The notes under the pieces are model-generated. The model was not told the DNA's origin and made no database searches. It saw only the letters and a list, made by a program, of their open reading frames with translations. A stretch of DNA of 64,000 nucleotides from positions 22,085-86,084 of the forward strand of contig OMXX01000027.1 in assembly GCA_900315105.1 (NCBI GenBank), written 5' to 3'. Numbering within the stretch: the stretch's first letter is position 1; each line of letters starts with the position of its first letter. Source of the DNA: an uncultured Prevotellaceae bacterium (lineage in GTDB: Bacteria; Bacteroidota; Bacteroidia; Bacteroidales; Bacteroidaceae). Below are positions 9,896-17,581 of the stretch, one piece after another. The position numbers were made by a program, and so were the translations under genes.

Positions 9896-11014
9896 ATGAA
9901 AAGAATATTAACTCTTCTCGCAATAGCAACATTTGCTTCCTGCTCTATCTTTGCTCAGGATGACATGTACTTCACACCGAAGTCAAAGGCTGTCAAGGAA
10001 AAGGAAAAAGCAGAGGCCAAGGCTGCCGAGGAAAAAAGGGCTGCCGAGGAAGAAGCAAGGGTTCTTCAGGCTAAGAAAGAATGGCTGCGCAAGAACAGGC
10101 AGCATCTTACCGAAACTGAGGATGGCAAATTGGTGTATCATGCAGGTCGTGACGTCAGTGACGACGAATACAACCGCCGTGGCAAGTTCTCATCAAGCTA
10201 TGACATCGTATCCGACTCTACAGCAAGCGATATCATAGAGTTCACAGCCGGAGACGGCAAATACCCTGACAGCCTCGTTGCATATATCGACACAATATCA
10301 GGCACCCTAAACATAAAGAAGAAGTCAAGCGACAGATACGACGATGATGAAGACTACTACTTCTCACGTCTTATGAATCGTTTCGACGGCTTCTACGGTT
10401 CCCGCCGTATGTGGTTGCTCTACAATGATCCATGGTACTCACACTGGGCTTACGACCCGTTCTTCTGGAACGATCCTTGGTACTGGAACAGATCATGGGT
10501 TTATGACCCTTGGTACTGGAATGATCCTTGGTACTACGGAGGCTACTACGGATACTATGGCGGATATTACGGTGGATACTATGGTTGGACAACATACCAC
10601 CCATACCATTATCGCCCCCACTACACATATATTGTACATTCCGGCTCAGGAGGTACTCGCTATTATTCACACAACGGCTCTTATAGCAGAGAGGGTACGC
10701 GACAGGGCTATCGCGGCGTATCTTCCGACATAAAGACACGAGACCGCAAGAATGGCAGCACCTCAAGAAGCGGCAATTTCTCCGGATACAGAGGCAACAG
10801 GTCATCTTCATACGATAACAGTTCCGCAAGAAGAAACGGCTCATTCAGCAACAATTCAAGCAGCCGTTCCTATAGTAGTCCTTCACATTCAAATTCAAGC
10901 AGTTCAAGCTCCTACTCAAATTCAAGCAGCTCAAGCTCAAGATCATCAAGTAGCAGTAGCAGCAGCGGTGGCTCACGCGGCGGTGGTGGCATAGGTCACG
11001 GAGGAAGAAGATAG
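9896..11014 (+). CDS. Secreted hypothetical protein with Trp/Tyr-Asp-Pro segment and Ser/Gly-rich tail
   Basis: 372 residues, not assigned to a characterised family. Residues 1-20 form a signal peptide (LLAIATFASCSIFA then QDD); Cys16 could alternatively act as a lipobox cysteine. Residues about 30-60 are Lys/Glu/Ala-rich and probably helical. Around 165-240 there are repeated WNDPWYW/YDPWYW units followed by GGYYGYYGGYYGG. From about 285 the chain is Ser/Arg/Asn-rich and ends GGGGIGHGGRR. Such aromatic, low-complexity sequence suggests an envelope or extracellular structural role, but no function is established. It has its own promoter candidates and a strong RBS, and precedes an outer-membrane protein. 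Confidence 0.85.
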   Translation: MKRILTLLAIATFASCSIFAQDDMYFTPKSKAVKEKEKAEAKAAEEKRAAEEEARVLQAKKEWLRKNRQHLTETEDGKLVYHAGRDVSDDEYNRRGKFSSSYDIVSDSTASDIIEFTAGDGKYPDSLVAYIDTISGTLNIKKKSSDRYDDDEDYYFSRLMNRFDGFYGSRRMWLLYNDPWYSHWAYDPFFWNDPWYWNRSWVYDPWYWNDPWYYGGYYGYYGGYYGGYYGWTTYHPYHYRPHYTYIVHSGSGGTRYYSHNGSYSREGTRQGYRGVSSDIKTRDRKNGSTSRSGNFSGYRGNRSSSYDNSSARRNGSFSNNSSSRSYSSPSHSNSSSSSSYSNSSSSSSRSSSSSSSSGGSRGGGGIGHGGRR

Positions 11015-11139
11015 ATTTGATACCAACGAGATTAAGAAATTAATTTTCACTTGCTATAGCATGATGAGCTTCAGCGCAGAACTTGCTTTAGCTTGTTGGG
11101 GCTTAGCGAAAATTTTTCAACTTTCAATTTTCAATTCTT

Positions 11140-12786
11140 ATGAAACACTATATCATATATACAATAGCACTCACAGCTCTCACTATGCCAGCAATGGCAC
11201 AGGAAACCTACGAGAGCGCAAACATTGCGACAGAAGACGTTAACGGTACAGCACGCTACGTTGGCATGGGCGGAGCAATGGAAGCACTCGGTGCCGACAT
11301 CTCCACCATCTCATCCAACCCTGCAAGTATAGGTCTCTTCCGCAAGTCAGGCATCAACATCACCGCAGGCGCAACCTCCTTGTCAGGTAGCGACGGCAGT
11401 GTTGCCAAAGAGTTCAAGTTCGACAACAAGAAATCGCCTATGAGCCTCGACCAACTCGGTTTCGTCTATGCCCACGAGTATGACAGCGGCAACTTCCTCA
11501 ACGTTGCGTTCACCTATCGTAAGTCACGCAATTTCAACCAGATACTCTCACACACCGGCGCACTCAACGGTGCTTCGCTGAACAAAATTCCGTATCAGAA
11601 ATCATTTATTGGCAACGCAAATGGAGGAGGTTATTACCTCGACTACAATGATAAAGACGATATCATCGGCTATCGTGACCAGTACTCTGATGATATCTCC
11701 GGATGCTTCTCACAGGTTGACTATCTGTTCAACAACGCATTCACCATTGACCCTGATGATGGTAACGCTTATTACTACAACGGCAAAGACTACCTCTTTG
11801 TACGCGACCAGAAAGGCTATATCGGCAACTACGACATCAACATCAGTGGTAATCAGAACGACCGCGTCTATTGGGGCATCACATTCGGCATCAAGGACGT
11901 AAACTACTCTCACGACCAGGTTTATAGCGAAAACATCGTTGATAGCCACGACAACTCTGCCGGATATTACGACCTATACGACACCAAATACATCTCCGGC
12001 CATGGTTACGACCTCAGTGCCGGTATCATCTTCCGCCCTATCGATGCAAGTCCGCTGCGTATCGGTTTAAGCATCTCTACACCTACATGGTATCAGTTGA
12101 AAACAAACAACTACACCCGATTAGAGAATCATGGATATGACTACAATATCAACAAACCAATCGGCATGTACGAAAAAGGCGAGTACGAAGACAATAACGA
12201 ATACAAGGTGTTCACGCCTTGGAAGTTCGGTGCAAGCGTAGGCTACACCATAGGCAAGGAAATAGCACTCGGTGCATCCTATACCTATAGCGACTATTCT
12301 GCAATCGACAACCGCTACATCACGAGCTACACCTACTACGACTACTACGAACCGGAGAGTGCAAACTCAAAGTCTGACAAGCTCATGAACCATCACACCG
12401 AGAACTCCCTTCAGGGCGTATCAACCTTAAAACTCGGTGCAGAGTACAAGCCAATGCCGGAACTCGCTATCCGTGCAGGTTACAACTACGTATCGCCAAT
12501 CTACAAGACCGATGCACAGCGCACCACTAGTCTCGACACCGACGGCTGTTACTACAGCTCTTCAACCGACTACGTGAACTGGGGAGCAACCAACCGCTTC
12601 TCTCTCGGTGTAGGTTTCCTTATCGACGACTTCACCATCGACGTAGCCTACCAGCGCTCAATGCAAAAGGGTGACTTCCACCCATTCGAGACCATCACTG
12701 TCGATGGTACTCAAAACAAGGCTCCTGCCGTAGAGGTGAAGAACGACCGCGATCAGTTCCTCATCACATTAGGATATAAATTCTAA
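11140..12786 (+). CDS. OMPP1/FadL/TodX-type outer-membrane beta-barrel transporter
   Basis: 548 residues with signal peptide MKHYIIYTIALTALTMPAMA cleaved before QETYES. The early segment TARYVGMGGAMEALGADISTIS and SSNPASIGLF is the conserved N-terminal signature of this family (hydrophobic-substrate channel of the outer membrane). The rest alternates aromatic and polar residues as expected for beta strands and ends in YKF, a typical C-terminal aromatic for barrel assembly. Substrate unknown. A clear terminator follows at 12810. Confidence 0.88.
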   Translation: MKHYIIYTIALTALTMPAMAQETYESANIATEDVNGTARYVGMGGAMEALGADISTISSNPASIGLFRKSGINITAGATSLSGSDGSVAKEFKFDNKKSPMSLDQLGFVYAHEYDSGNFLNVAFTYRKSRNFNQILSHTGALNGASLNKIPYQKSFIGNANGGGYYLDYNDKDDIIGYRDQYSDDISGCFSQVDYLFNNAFTIDPDDGNAYYYNGKDYLFVRDQKGYIGNYDINISGNQNDRVYWGITFGIKDVNYSHDQVYSENIVDSHDNSAGYYDLYDTKYISGHGYDLSAGIIFRPIDASPLRIGLSISTPTWYQLKTNNYTRLENHGYDYNINKPIGMYEKGEYEDNNEYKVFTPWKFGASVGYTIGKEIALGASYTYSDYSAIDNRYITSYTYYDYYEPESANSKSDKLMNHHTENSLQGVSTLKLGAEYKPMPELAIRAGYNYVSPIYKTDAQRTTSLDTDGCYYSSSTDYVNWGATNRFSLGVGFLIDDFTIDVAYQRSMQKGDFHPFETITVDGTQNKAPAVEVKNDRDQFLITLGYKF

Positions 12787-12809
12787 ATACACAATAAACG
12801 AATTTTAAG

Positions 12810-12844
12810 TGCATAGCTTTCTTCTGAAAGCTATGCATTTTTTT
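12810..12844 (+). terminator. Rho-independent terminator
   Basis: A perfect 12-bp stem (TGCATAGCTTTC / GAAAGCTATGCA), a 4-base loop and seven T residues, 24 bases after the outer-membrane protein stop. Confidence 0.93.
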
Positions 12845-12887
12845 GTTTCCCATCTTCCCGACATGTCATTCCTGTTCAAAAAGCAAT

Positions 12888-13043
12888 TAGCGTGAATTCG
12901 ACGAAAAAAAGAAACGGATTTATTTATCTGAAATAAATAGCGAAAATATTACTGCGCAAGCTATCAGATAAATCATATAAATCCGTTTTTTTTATTATTT
13001 TTGCAGCCGGGAACTTGCGTAGTTTGTTGTCGAATTCAGGTTA
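12888..13043. mobile_element. Foldback MITE-like element, copy 1 (156 bp)
   Basis: Ends GCGTGAATTCGAC (from 12890) and GTCGAATTCAGGT (to 13041) are inverted repeats, each flanked by TA, as expected for TA-targeting (IS630/Tc1-mariner-like) elements. Inside, AACGGATTTAT...TTATCTGA pairs with TCAGATAAATC...ATAAATCCGTT, and ACTGCGCAAG pairs with CTTGCGTAGT. No ORF. An outward-facing TATTTTTGC at 12996-13004 fits the -7 consensus. Related at its ends to the element at 17839-18150. Confidence 0.6.
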
Positions 13044-13373
13044 AATGTGATATATGCCAACTATCACAAATACCAAAACAAAGTTATCATAAACATCAAA
13101 CAACAACTATCATAAACATTAATACTTAGATTATCATTTCCATTAACAACGCTCTTACATTTCCGTCACAAGACAAAGATTGTTTATGATATTTAGGTCC
13201 GATTCCCCCGATTAAAGTAAGAGACAGGTGTGATTCCACTGAAAAAAAGTTGGAAAAACTTGGATATTTCCCAAATATGTTACCATAATTTCTTCGCAGC
13301 TATCATCAACCAAACCACCTAAATAACTAACTATAAAGAATTTATCATACACAAACAAGCCATTTTTGATATA

Positions 13374-13544
13374 GTATCATGGTATCATGGTATCATATTT
13401 TTATCACACACCCTACTACTTTTTTTTCTCGCTTTATAATTTAATAATAATAAATAAATATATATTTATTTATTATTATTAAGAAGAAGACCGAATTTTC
13501 AGGGTGTGTGTGTTTAAAATATGATACCATGATACCATGATACC
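13374..13544. repeat. Giant nested palindrome with octamer arms (GGTATCAT type), locus A
   Basis: Perfect 28-bp inverted repeat (13374-13401 with 13517-13544) built of the tandem octamer GGTATCAT. Inside it lie near-matching arms ending ACACACCCT / AGGGTGTGTGTG, and at the centre a perfect 42-bp AT palindrome (13441-13482). No coding frame is credible. The architecture recurs at 34984-35123 and 51460-51599 with different octamers. Confidence 0.9.
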
Positions 13545-13667
13545 ACCATATTCCCTCTTTTAAGGAAAAAATCACATAACTAACAGATATTCTGCACAAT
13601 AAGCGATTTTAACTTTTTTTACAGAAAAAAGTTGAATAGTGGCCATTGTATTACGAGAATAATGCAG

Positions 13668-13676
13668 TAACTTTGC
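13668..13676 (+). promoter_or_regulatory. -7 box TAACTTTGC in front of the 81-bp repeats
   Basis: A full match to TAnnTTTGC. It abuts the first 81-bp repeat, so any transcript would run through the repeats and the 11-bp array with no recognised protein gene downstream on the plus strand. Confidence 0.5.
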
Positions 13677-13918
13677 ACTCGTCAAACCAAAGGACGTGCA
13701 CCAGCCTTTGGGCTGACACGCACTTTTGACTGCGTGCGAGGTGCAAAGCACGTTGTCACTCGTCAAACCAAAGGACGTGCACCACCCTTTGGGCTGACAC
13801 GCACTTTTGACTGCGTGCGAGGTGCAAAGCACGTTGTCACTCGTCAAACCAAAGGACATGCACCAACCTTTGGGCTGACATGCACTTTTGACTTCGAGCG
13901 AGGTGCAATGCACGTTGT
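13676..13918 (+). repeat. Three tandem 81-bp repeats
   Basis: Unit starts at 13676, 13757 and 13838 (CACTCGTCAAACC...). Copies 1 and 2 are almost identical; copy 3 is more diverged. Units contain small hairpins (AGCC-TTTG-GGCT; CACGCA...TGCGTG in copies 1-2). Because 81 is a multiple of three, frames stay open on both strands (13734-14033 plus, 13572-13940 minus), but these look like repeat artefacts. The TTTGGGCTGACACG core resembles TTTGGCTTAACGAA of the 78-bp repeats around the arabinofuranosidase gene. Confidence 0.9.
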
Positions 13919-14031
13919 CAGCAGGAATCAGAAGAGACACACGGTCTCACACACCGCCCTCACGGCCCCTTTGGATGTCCGAAGGACGAGACTTGCGAAG
14001 CTTGATGAGCCTTTGCGAATAAAAGGGGTTT

Positions 14032-14098
14032 AGGTCCGTTCCACCTCCGTTACAAGTCCGCTTCTAGTCCGCTTCTAATCCGTTCCTAGATATTGGAG
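14032..14098 (+). repeat. 11-bp phased array A (GTCCGTT type)
   Basis: Five consecutive 11-bp units (AGGTCCGTTCC, ACCTCCGTTAC, AAGTCCGCTTC, TAGTCCGCTTC, TAATCCGTTCC) followed by TAGATATTGGAG, the shared 3' edge of this array family. Confidence 0.88.
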
Positions 14099-14154
14099 TT
14101 TGAAACGAACATGAAAAAGGGGAAAAGTTAAAGTTTAACAAAAACAGACACACC

Positions 14155-14452
14155 CTAACTATCCCTTATTGAATTTTCGGAATACCTGTGCAGCGATGCT
14201 TCCCGAGAAGTTATGCCACACGGAGAAAATTGCACCTGGGACCGTTGCCATAGGGAACATGGCGAAATGGGTGGCTGCATGCGAAGTGGCAAGACCGGAG
14301 TTCTGCATCCCCACCTCGATGGCAAAGATGTCAACGCTATAGTCTGCATCCATCTTCAGAGGCTTGAAGTTGAGACGATATGTGCCGTCGTCCTTACGTG
14401 TGATGGTGATGTGCTTGACGAAGAACGTTGGGGAGCAGGAGTCGTAGAACAA
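14155..14452 (-). pseudogene. BASS transporter 3' fragment joined to unknown coding fragment
   Basis: Minus-strand bases 14159-14323 encode the C-terminus [12 protein letters not shown]...FRKFNKG, differing at only a handful of positions from the intact bile acid:sodium symporter family gene at 22373-23326. Upstream of that the frame continues as unrelated sequence ([15 protein letters not shown]...) up to a Met at 14452, so the ORF is a chimera. The unknown part is not recognised. It is best read as a segmental-duplication scar, not a functional transporter, since only about 56 of 317 residues are present. Confidence 0.75.
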
Positions 14453-14751
14453 GTAAGCTTAGCTATGAAGCTAGAATTTCCAGATGCGGATGGATTCTCC
14501 ATGTATTACACTCAAGGAGGGGAAGAAAACACGATGTTTTTTCGAATAGGAAGTAAAAAACGTTTTTTTTTGCCGATTATGCATCGTTCGGTGGCCATTA
14601 TGTCTGGGGATTCCGCAGACTTATGGTTTATTACGTTGGATTTTATCCTACCTTTTCTCGCCATGCCAAAGCCGATGCAAGCATCGTTTTGGTCATCTGG
14701 CTTAACGAAAACGTTGTTTTCGTGTCCGCAAAAGGTAATTCTAAAGGATGT
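14453..14751. other. Gene-poor gap with one 78-bp repeat copy
   Basis: No credible gene. Contains one copy of the 78-bp repeat at 14635-14712 (GTTGGATTTTATCC...GGCTTAACGAAAAC), with a diverged centre relative to the pair at 17215-17370 on the other side of the arabinofuranosidase gene. A plus-strand frame (14213-14755) runs through this gap but mostly shadows the BASS fragment and the repeat. Confidence 0.6.
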
Positions 14752-17166
14752 CTAAGGCTTGGCTGGAGCTGTAAGCCGAATGATGTTGAGCGAGTATGGA
14801 GGTACGTCAAGCTGAACGCTGTTGTTCTCTGGGGAGAGTAACTGCTCCACAGGGTGAATGGTGGTAGGGGCATCGAGCGTGTTCTCTTCCATACCATCGT
14901 TGGCTGCCAAGCGTACTACTGCGGTGGTTGCGACATCGCTGGTATTTGCTACCTTTACGATAAGTTCGCCTGTGGCATCGTCGATAGTGGCAGACGAGAA
15001 GATTCCTTTCGTTTCATCATGCTTCAGGACCGTGTCGAAGACAAGTTCGTTGTCGAGCCATGCCTTGACGCTATCTCCTGCCACCTGAAGGGTTACATCA
15101 TACCAGCGTCCAGACTCGATATGTCCTTGCTTACTTGCGGTCAGCAGCTTTCCGCCATTGCTGATTTGCTCTATGGCATGCTGTGAGTTTGTCCATCCTC
15201 CGAAGTTCACCCAACAGTAGTTCTTGTCGTCCACATAGTTGAAGATGATGATGAATCCTTCTGCTCCCTCGTCTTTGCGTGCGCGGAACTTACATGTGTA
15301 GTGGTCGCTGTCGATAACATTCTTCTCTATACATAGGGTGGCATCCTTCAGCCCTGTCTGTCGAACGATATTACCTTCTTTGTTCCAGTCGCCCTTGACA
15401 TAGTCGTATTCCTTGACGGTCTCGAAAGAAGCATGTGTGCTCCATGTGCCGAATCCTACACGGCTCTGCTTGGGAGTAAGAGGTTTTCGTGCCACATCCT
15501 TGTAGGGATTGTTCTGTGCCACCTTCACTACCTGGGTGCCCAGATGCTGAGGCATGAGCTGCTGAACGTAGTAGCTTGGGGTGCCCATTACACGACTGCT
15601 ATTGAAACGTATCATATCAGGACGCCAGCGGGCATCGTTCTCATTGACGAAGATTGGCGCATAGGAAGCTAATTCGACTACGTCGGAGTTATTCTCCATT
15701 CCCATCATATATACAGCCTCGCCAAGGGCTGCATTCATATTGCCCAGATTGCCGTAGCCATTAGTCACAGCATATTCGCCAACATATATCTTCGGTCCTT
15801 GGCGGTCATAGCTGTCGTATTTATGGAAAGCGGCAGCGAACCAGTCAGGTGAGCGATAGTAATGCTCGTCAAGCAGATCCACGGGCAGCTTGCTGTTCCA
15901 CTTCGGGTTGTCATCGCCCCATGCGACCACGTTTCCTATGATTTTCATCTCAGGGTACTTTTCACGTATGGCTTTATAGAACTGCTCATAACGCTCATAG
16001 TAGTGGTCACTCTGCTGATTGGGATCAGGCTGGTTGTTCTCGTTTCCCACCTCTATATATTCTATTCCGAATGGTTCAGGGTGCCCGTTCTTGGCGCGTA
16101 AGGCACCATATTTCGAAGTGACGGGACCATTGGCATACTCCAAGGCATTCATACATTCGTCAATCCACGGCTGTATATTGTCGTATGGAGTCATACCGCC
16201 GTGCCACAGTCCTACGTTTACTACATAGAGCGGCTTGGCGTTCAAGTCCTCTGCCAGTTGCAGATATTCGTGATAACCAAGTCCGTCAGTTGTGCGGTAT
16301 CCCCAGTTCACGTTCCAATGCCCTTCACGTTCTTCTATCGGTCCTATGGTGCGCTCCCATCGGAAGGCGTTATCAGGACTCTCCTGTCCCTCTACAAAGC
16401 ATCCGCCGGGGAAGCGCATGAACTTAGGATGCATCTGCCACAGCATATTGGCAAGATCGGGACGCATGCCGTTTTCGCGATTCTTGAAGGTTGGAGGGAA
16501 AAGGCTTACCATGTCAAGCTGTACCTGTCCCACGCCATCGAAGACCAGCGCAAACCGTGCCTTAGGATCATTGCCATCAGCTGTGAGCGTAGCCTCATAC
16601 TTCTTCCAGCCCTTTGAATTAGAGGAAGAAAGACTGCTTAACATAGTCTCGGCATATATCTGTGAGCCGTCATGCGAGTAGAGCATAGCCTTCACGTTAC
16701 CCTGATATTTCAAGGCTTTTGCCCAGAATGTGAGATGATAGCTGCGCCCTTGCACGGCATTAATTCCCCAGAAACCCTCATTCACCAATCGTACGGGATA
16801 TTCCTTTGAGGCCTTGACTGTCAGTTCCAAGGCATTATGCTGCACGCTGTTGAGCAACGGTGTCTTTTTAGAGGGTTGTATGAGTTTTGCCGACAACAGA
16901 GAAGGAGCGGTAGCATCGGTCGTCCATCCCTGCATATCGGCAGGGGCGCCATAGCGTGGTCCGTCTTCAAACGAGCGGTTGCGTATCAACTCGGCATAGA
17001 TGCCGCCGTCGGCTGCGTGGTTGATATCTTCATAGAATATTCCATAGAGCATCGGACTAACCTTCGGTCCTCGCTGCTGGGTATCGATGTCGATAGTTAC
17101 CTGTGCCTGAATTGCCAATGCAAAGAGAGCACAACCGGTTAATAGAACAGATTTCTTGTAAGTCAT
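14752..17166 (-). CDS. Secreted alpha-L-arabinofuranosidase, GH51
   Basis: Cleaves terminal arabinofuranosyl residues from plant arabinoxylan or arabinan. 804 residues, with a signal peptide ending AIQAQ at about residue 21. The catalytic (beta/alpha)8 domain includes MRFPGGCFVEG, the acid/base glutamate in EVGNENNQ (about E376) and the nucleophile glutamate in IYVGEYAV (about E464). Residues about 95-225 look like a carbohydrate-binding-type beta sandwich insert. About 570-700 (YTCKFRARKDEGAEGFIIIF...) resembles a LamG/DUF1080-type sandwich, followed by the GH51 C-terminal domain. No SusC/D or regulator lies nearby. The 5' leader carries two 78-bp repeats between a -7 box and the ATG. Confidence 0.93.
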   Translation of the reverse strand: MTYKKSVLLTGCALFALAIQAQVTIDIDTQQRGPKVSPMLYGIFYEDINHAADGGIYAELIRNRSFEDGPRYGAPADMQGWTTDATAPSLLSAKLIQPSKKTPLLNSVQHNALELTVKASKEYPVRLVNEGFWGINAVQGRSYHLTFWAKALKYQGNVKAMLYSHDGSQIYAETMLSSLSSSNSKGWKKYEATLTADGNDPKARFALVFDGVGQVQLDMVSLFPPTFKNRENGMRPDLANMLWQMHPKFMRFPGGCFVEGQESPDNAFRWERTIGPIEEREGHWNVNWGYRTTDGLGYHEYLQLAEDLNAKPLYVVNVGLWHGGMTPYDNIQPWIDECMNALEYANGPVTSKYGALRAKNGHPEPFGIEYIEVGNENNQPDPNQQSDHYYERYEQFYKAIREKYPEMKIIGNVVAWGDDNPKWNSKLPVDLLDEHYYRSPDWFAAAFHKYDSYDRQGPKIYVGEYAVTNGYGNLGNMNAALGEAVYMMGMENNSDVVELASYAPIFVNENDARWRPDMIRFNSSRVMGTPSYYVQQLMPQHLGTQVVKVAQNNPYKDVARKPLTPKQSRVGFGTWSTHASFETVKEYDYVKGDWNKEGNIVRQTGLKDATLCIEKNVIDSDHYTCKFRARKDEGAEGFIIIFNYVDDKNYCWVNFGGWTNSQHAIEQISNGGKLLTASKQGHIESGRWYDVTLQVAGDSVKAWLDNELVFDTVLKHDETKGIFSSATIDDATGELIVKVANTSDVATTAVVRLAANDGMEENTLDAPTTIHPVEQLLSPENNSVQLDVPPYSLNIIRLTAPAKP

Positions 17167-17214
17167 TTCTTTGTTGTTTTGGGATTATATCGATGTATAT
17201 GGTTTAGCAGAATG

Positions 17215-17370
17215 GTTGGATCTTATCCGACCTTTTCTCGCCAAGGCAATGACTAAGCAAGCTTGTCAATGCTCTTTTGGCTTAACGAAAACGTTGGATT
17301 TTATCCTACCTTTTCTCGCCAAGGCAATGACTAAGCAAGCTTGTCAATGCTCTTTTGGCTTAACGAAAAC
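17215..17370 (+). repeat. Two tandem 78-bp repeats in the GH51 leader
   Basis: Copies 17215-17292 and 17293-17370 differ at very few positions; each contains CCTTTTCTCGCCA, the palindromic GCAAGCTTG and TTGGCTTAACGAAAAC. A third copy lies downstream of the GH51 gene at 14635-14712 in the same orientation, so direct repeats bracket the gene. Confidence 0.9.
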
Positions 17371-17490
17371 GTTCCCGAAAATTGGTTCAAATTCCATTTA
17401 CTATCAGCTCCATCTTTTGCTCCATGTCGCTTAGAAAACCATTTGCAGGATTTATCCTTTCTCTTCGAGAACTGCTTTAAAAATGCAGAT

Positions 17491-17499
17491 GCAAAGATA
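17491..17499 (-). promoter_or_regulatory. -7 box TATCTTTGC for the GH51 gene
   Basis: Minus-strand match to TAnnTTTGC, about 325 bases upstream of the GH51 ATG, implying a long leader that would include both 78-bp repeats. Confidence 0.45.
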
Positions 17500-17581
17500 A
17501 TATTTTTCTTTGAAAAAATGGACAAAAAATAACATATTTCCCTTTTTTATGCTATTAATTAACGTGAAAATCGGGTAAATC

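Noticed and set aside
13374..13544. Plasmid-like iteron replication origin or CRISPR array
   Set aside because: Octamers are directly adjacent and mirrored, with no spacers, no DnaA boxes and no rep or cas gene nearby.
13572..14033. Open frames on both strands through the 81-bp repeats
   Set aside because: An 81-bp period keeps any stop-free frame open; the same DNA is open on both strands and the products have no family features.
14213..14755. 180-aa plus-strand frame
   Set aside because: Antisense to the BASS fragment, then runs into the 78-bp repeat; not a coherent protein.
17171..17434. 87-aa plus-strand frame with repeated LPFLAKAMTKQACQCSFGLT
   Set aside because: Pure translation of the 78-bp repeats, antisense to the GH51 leader.
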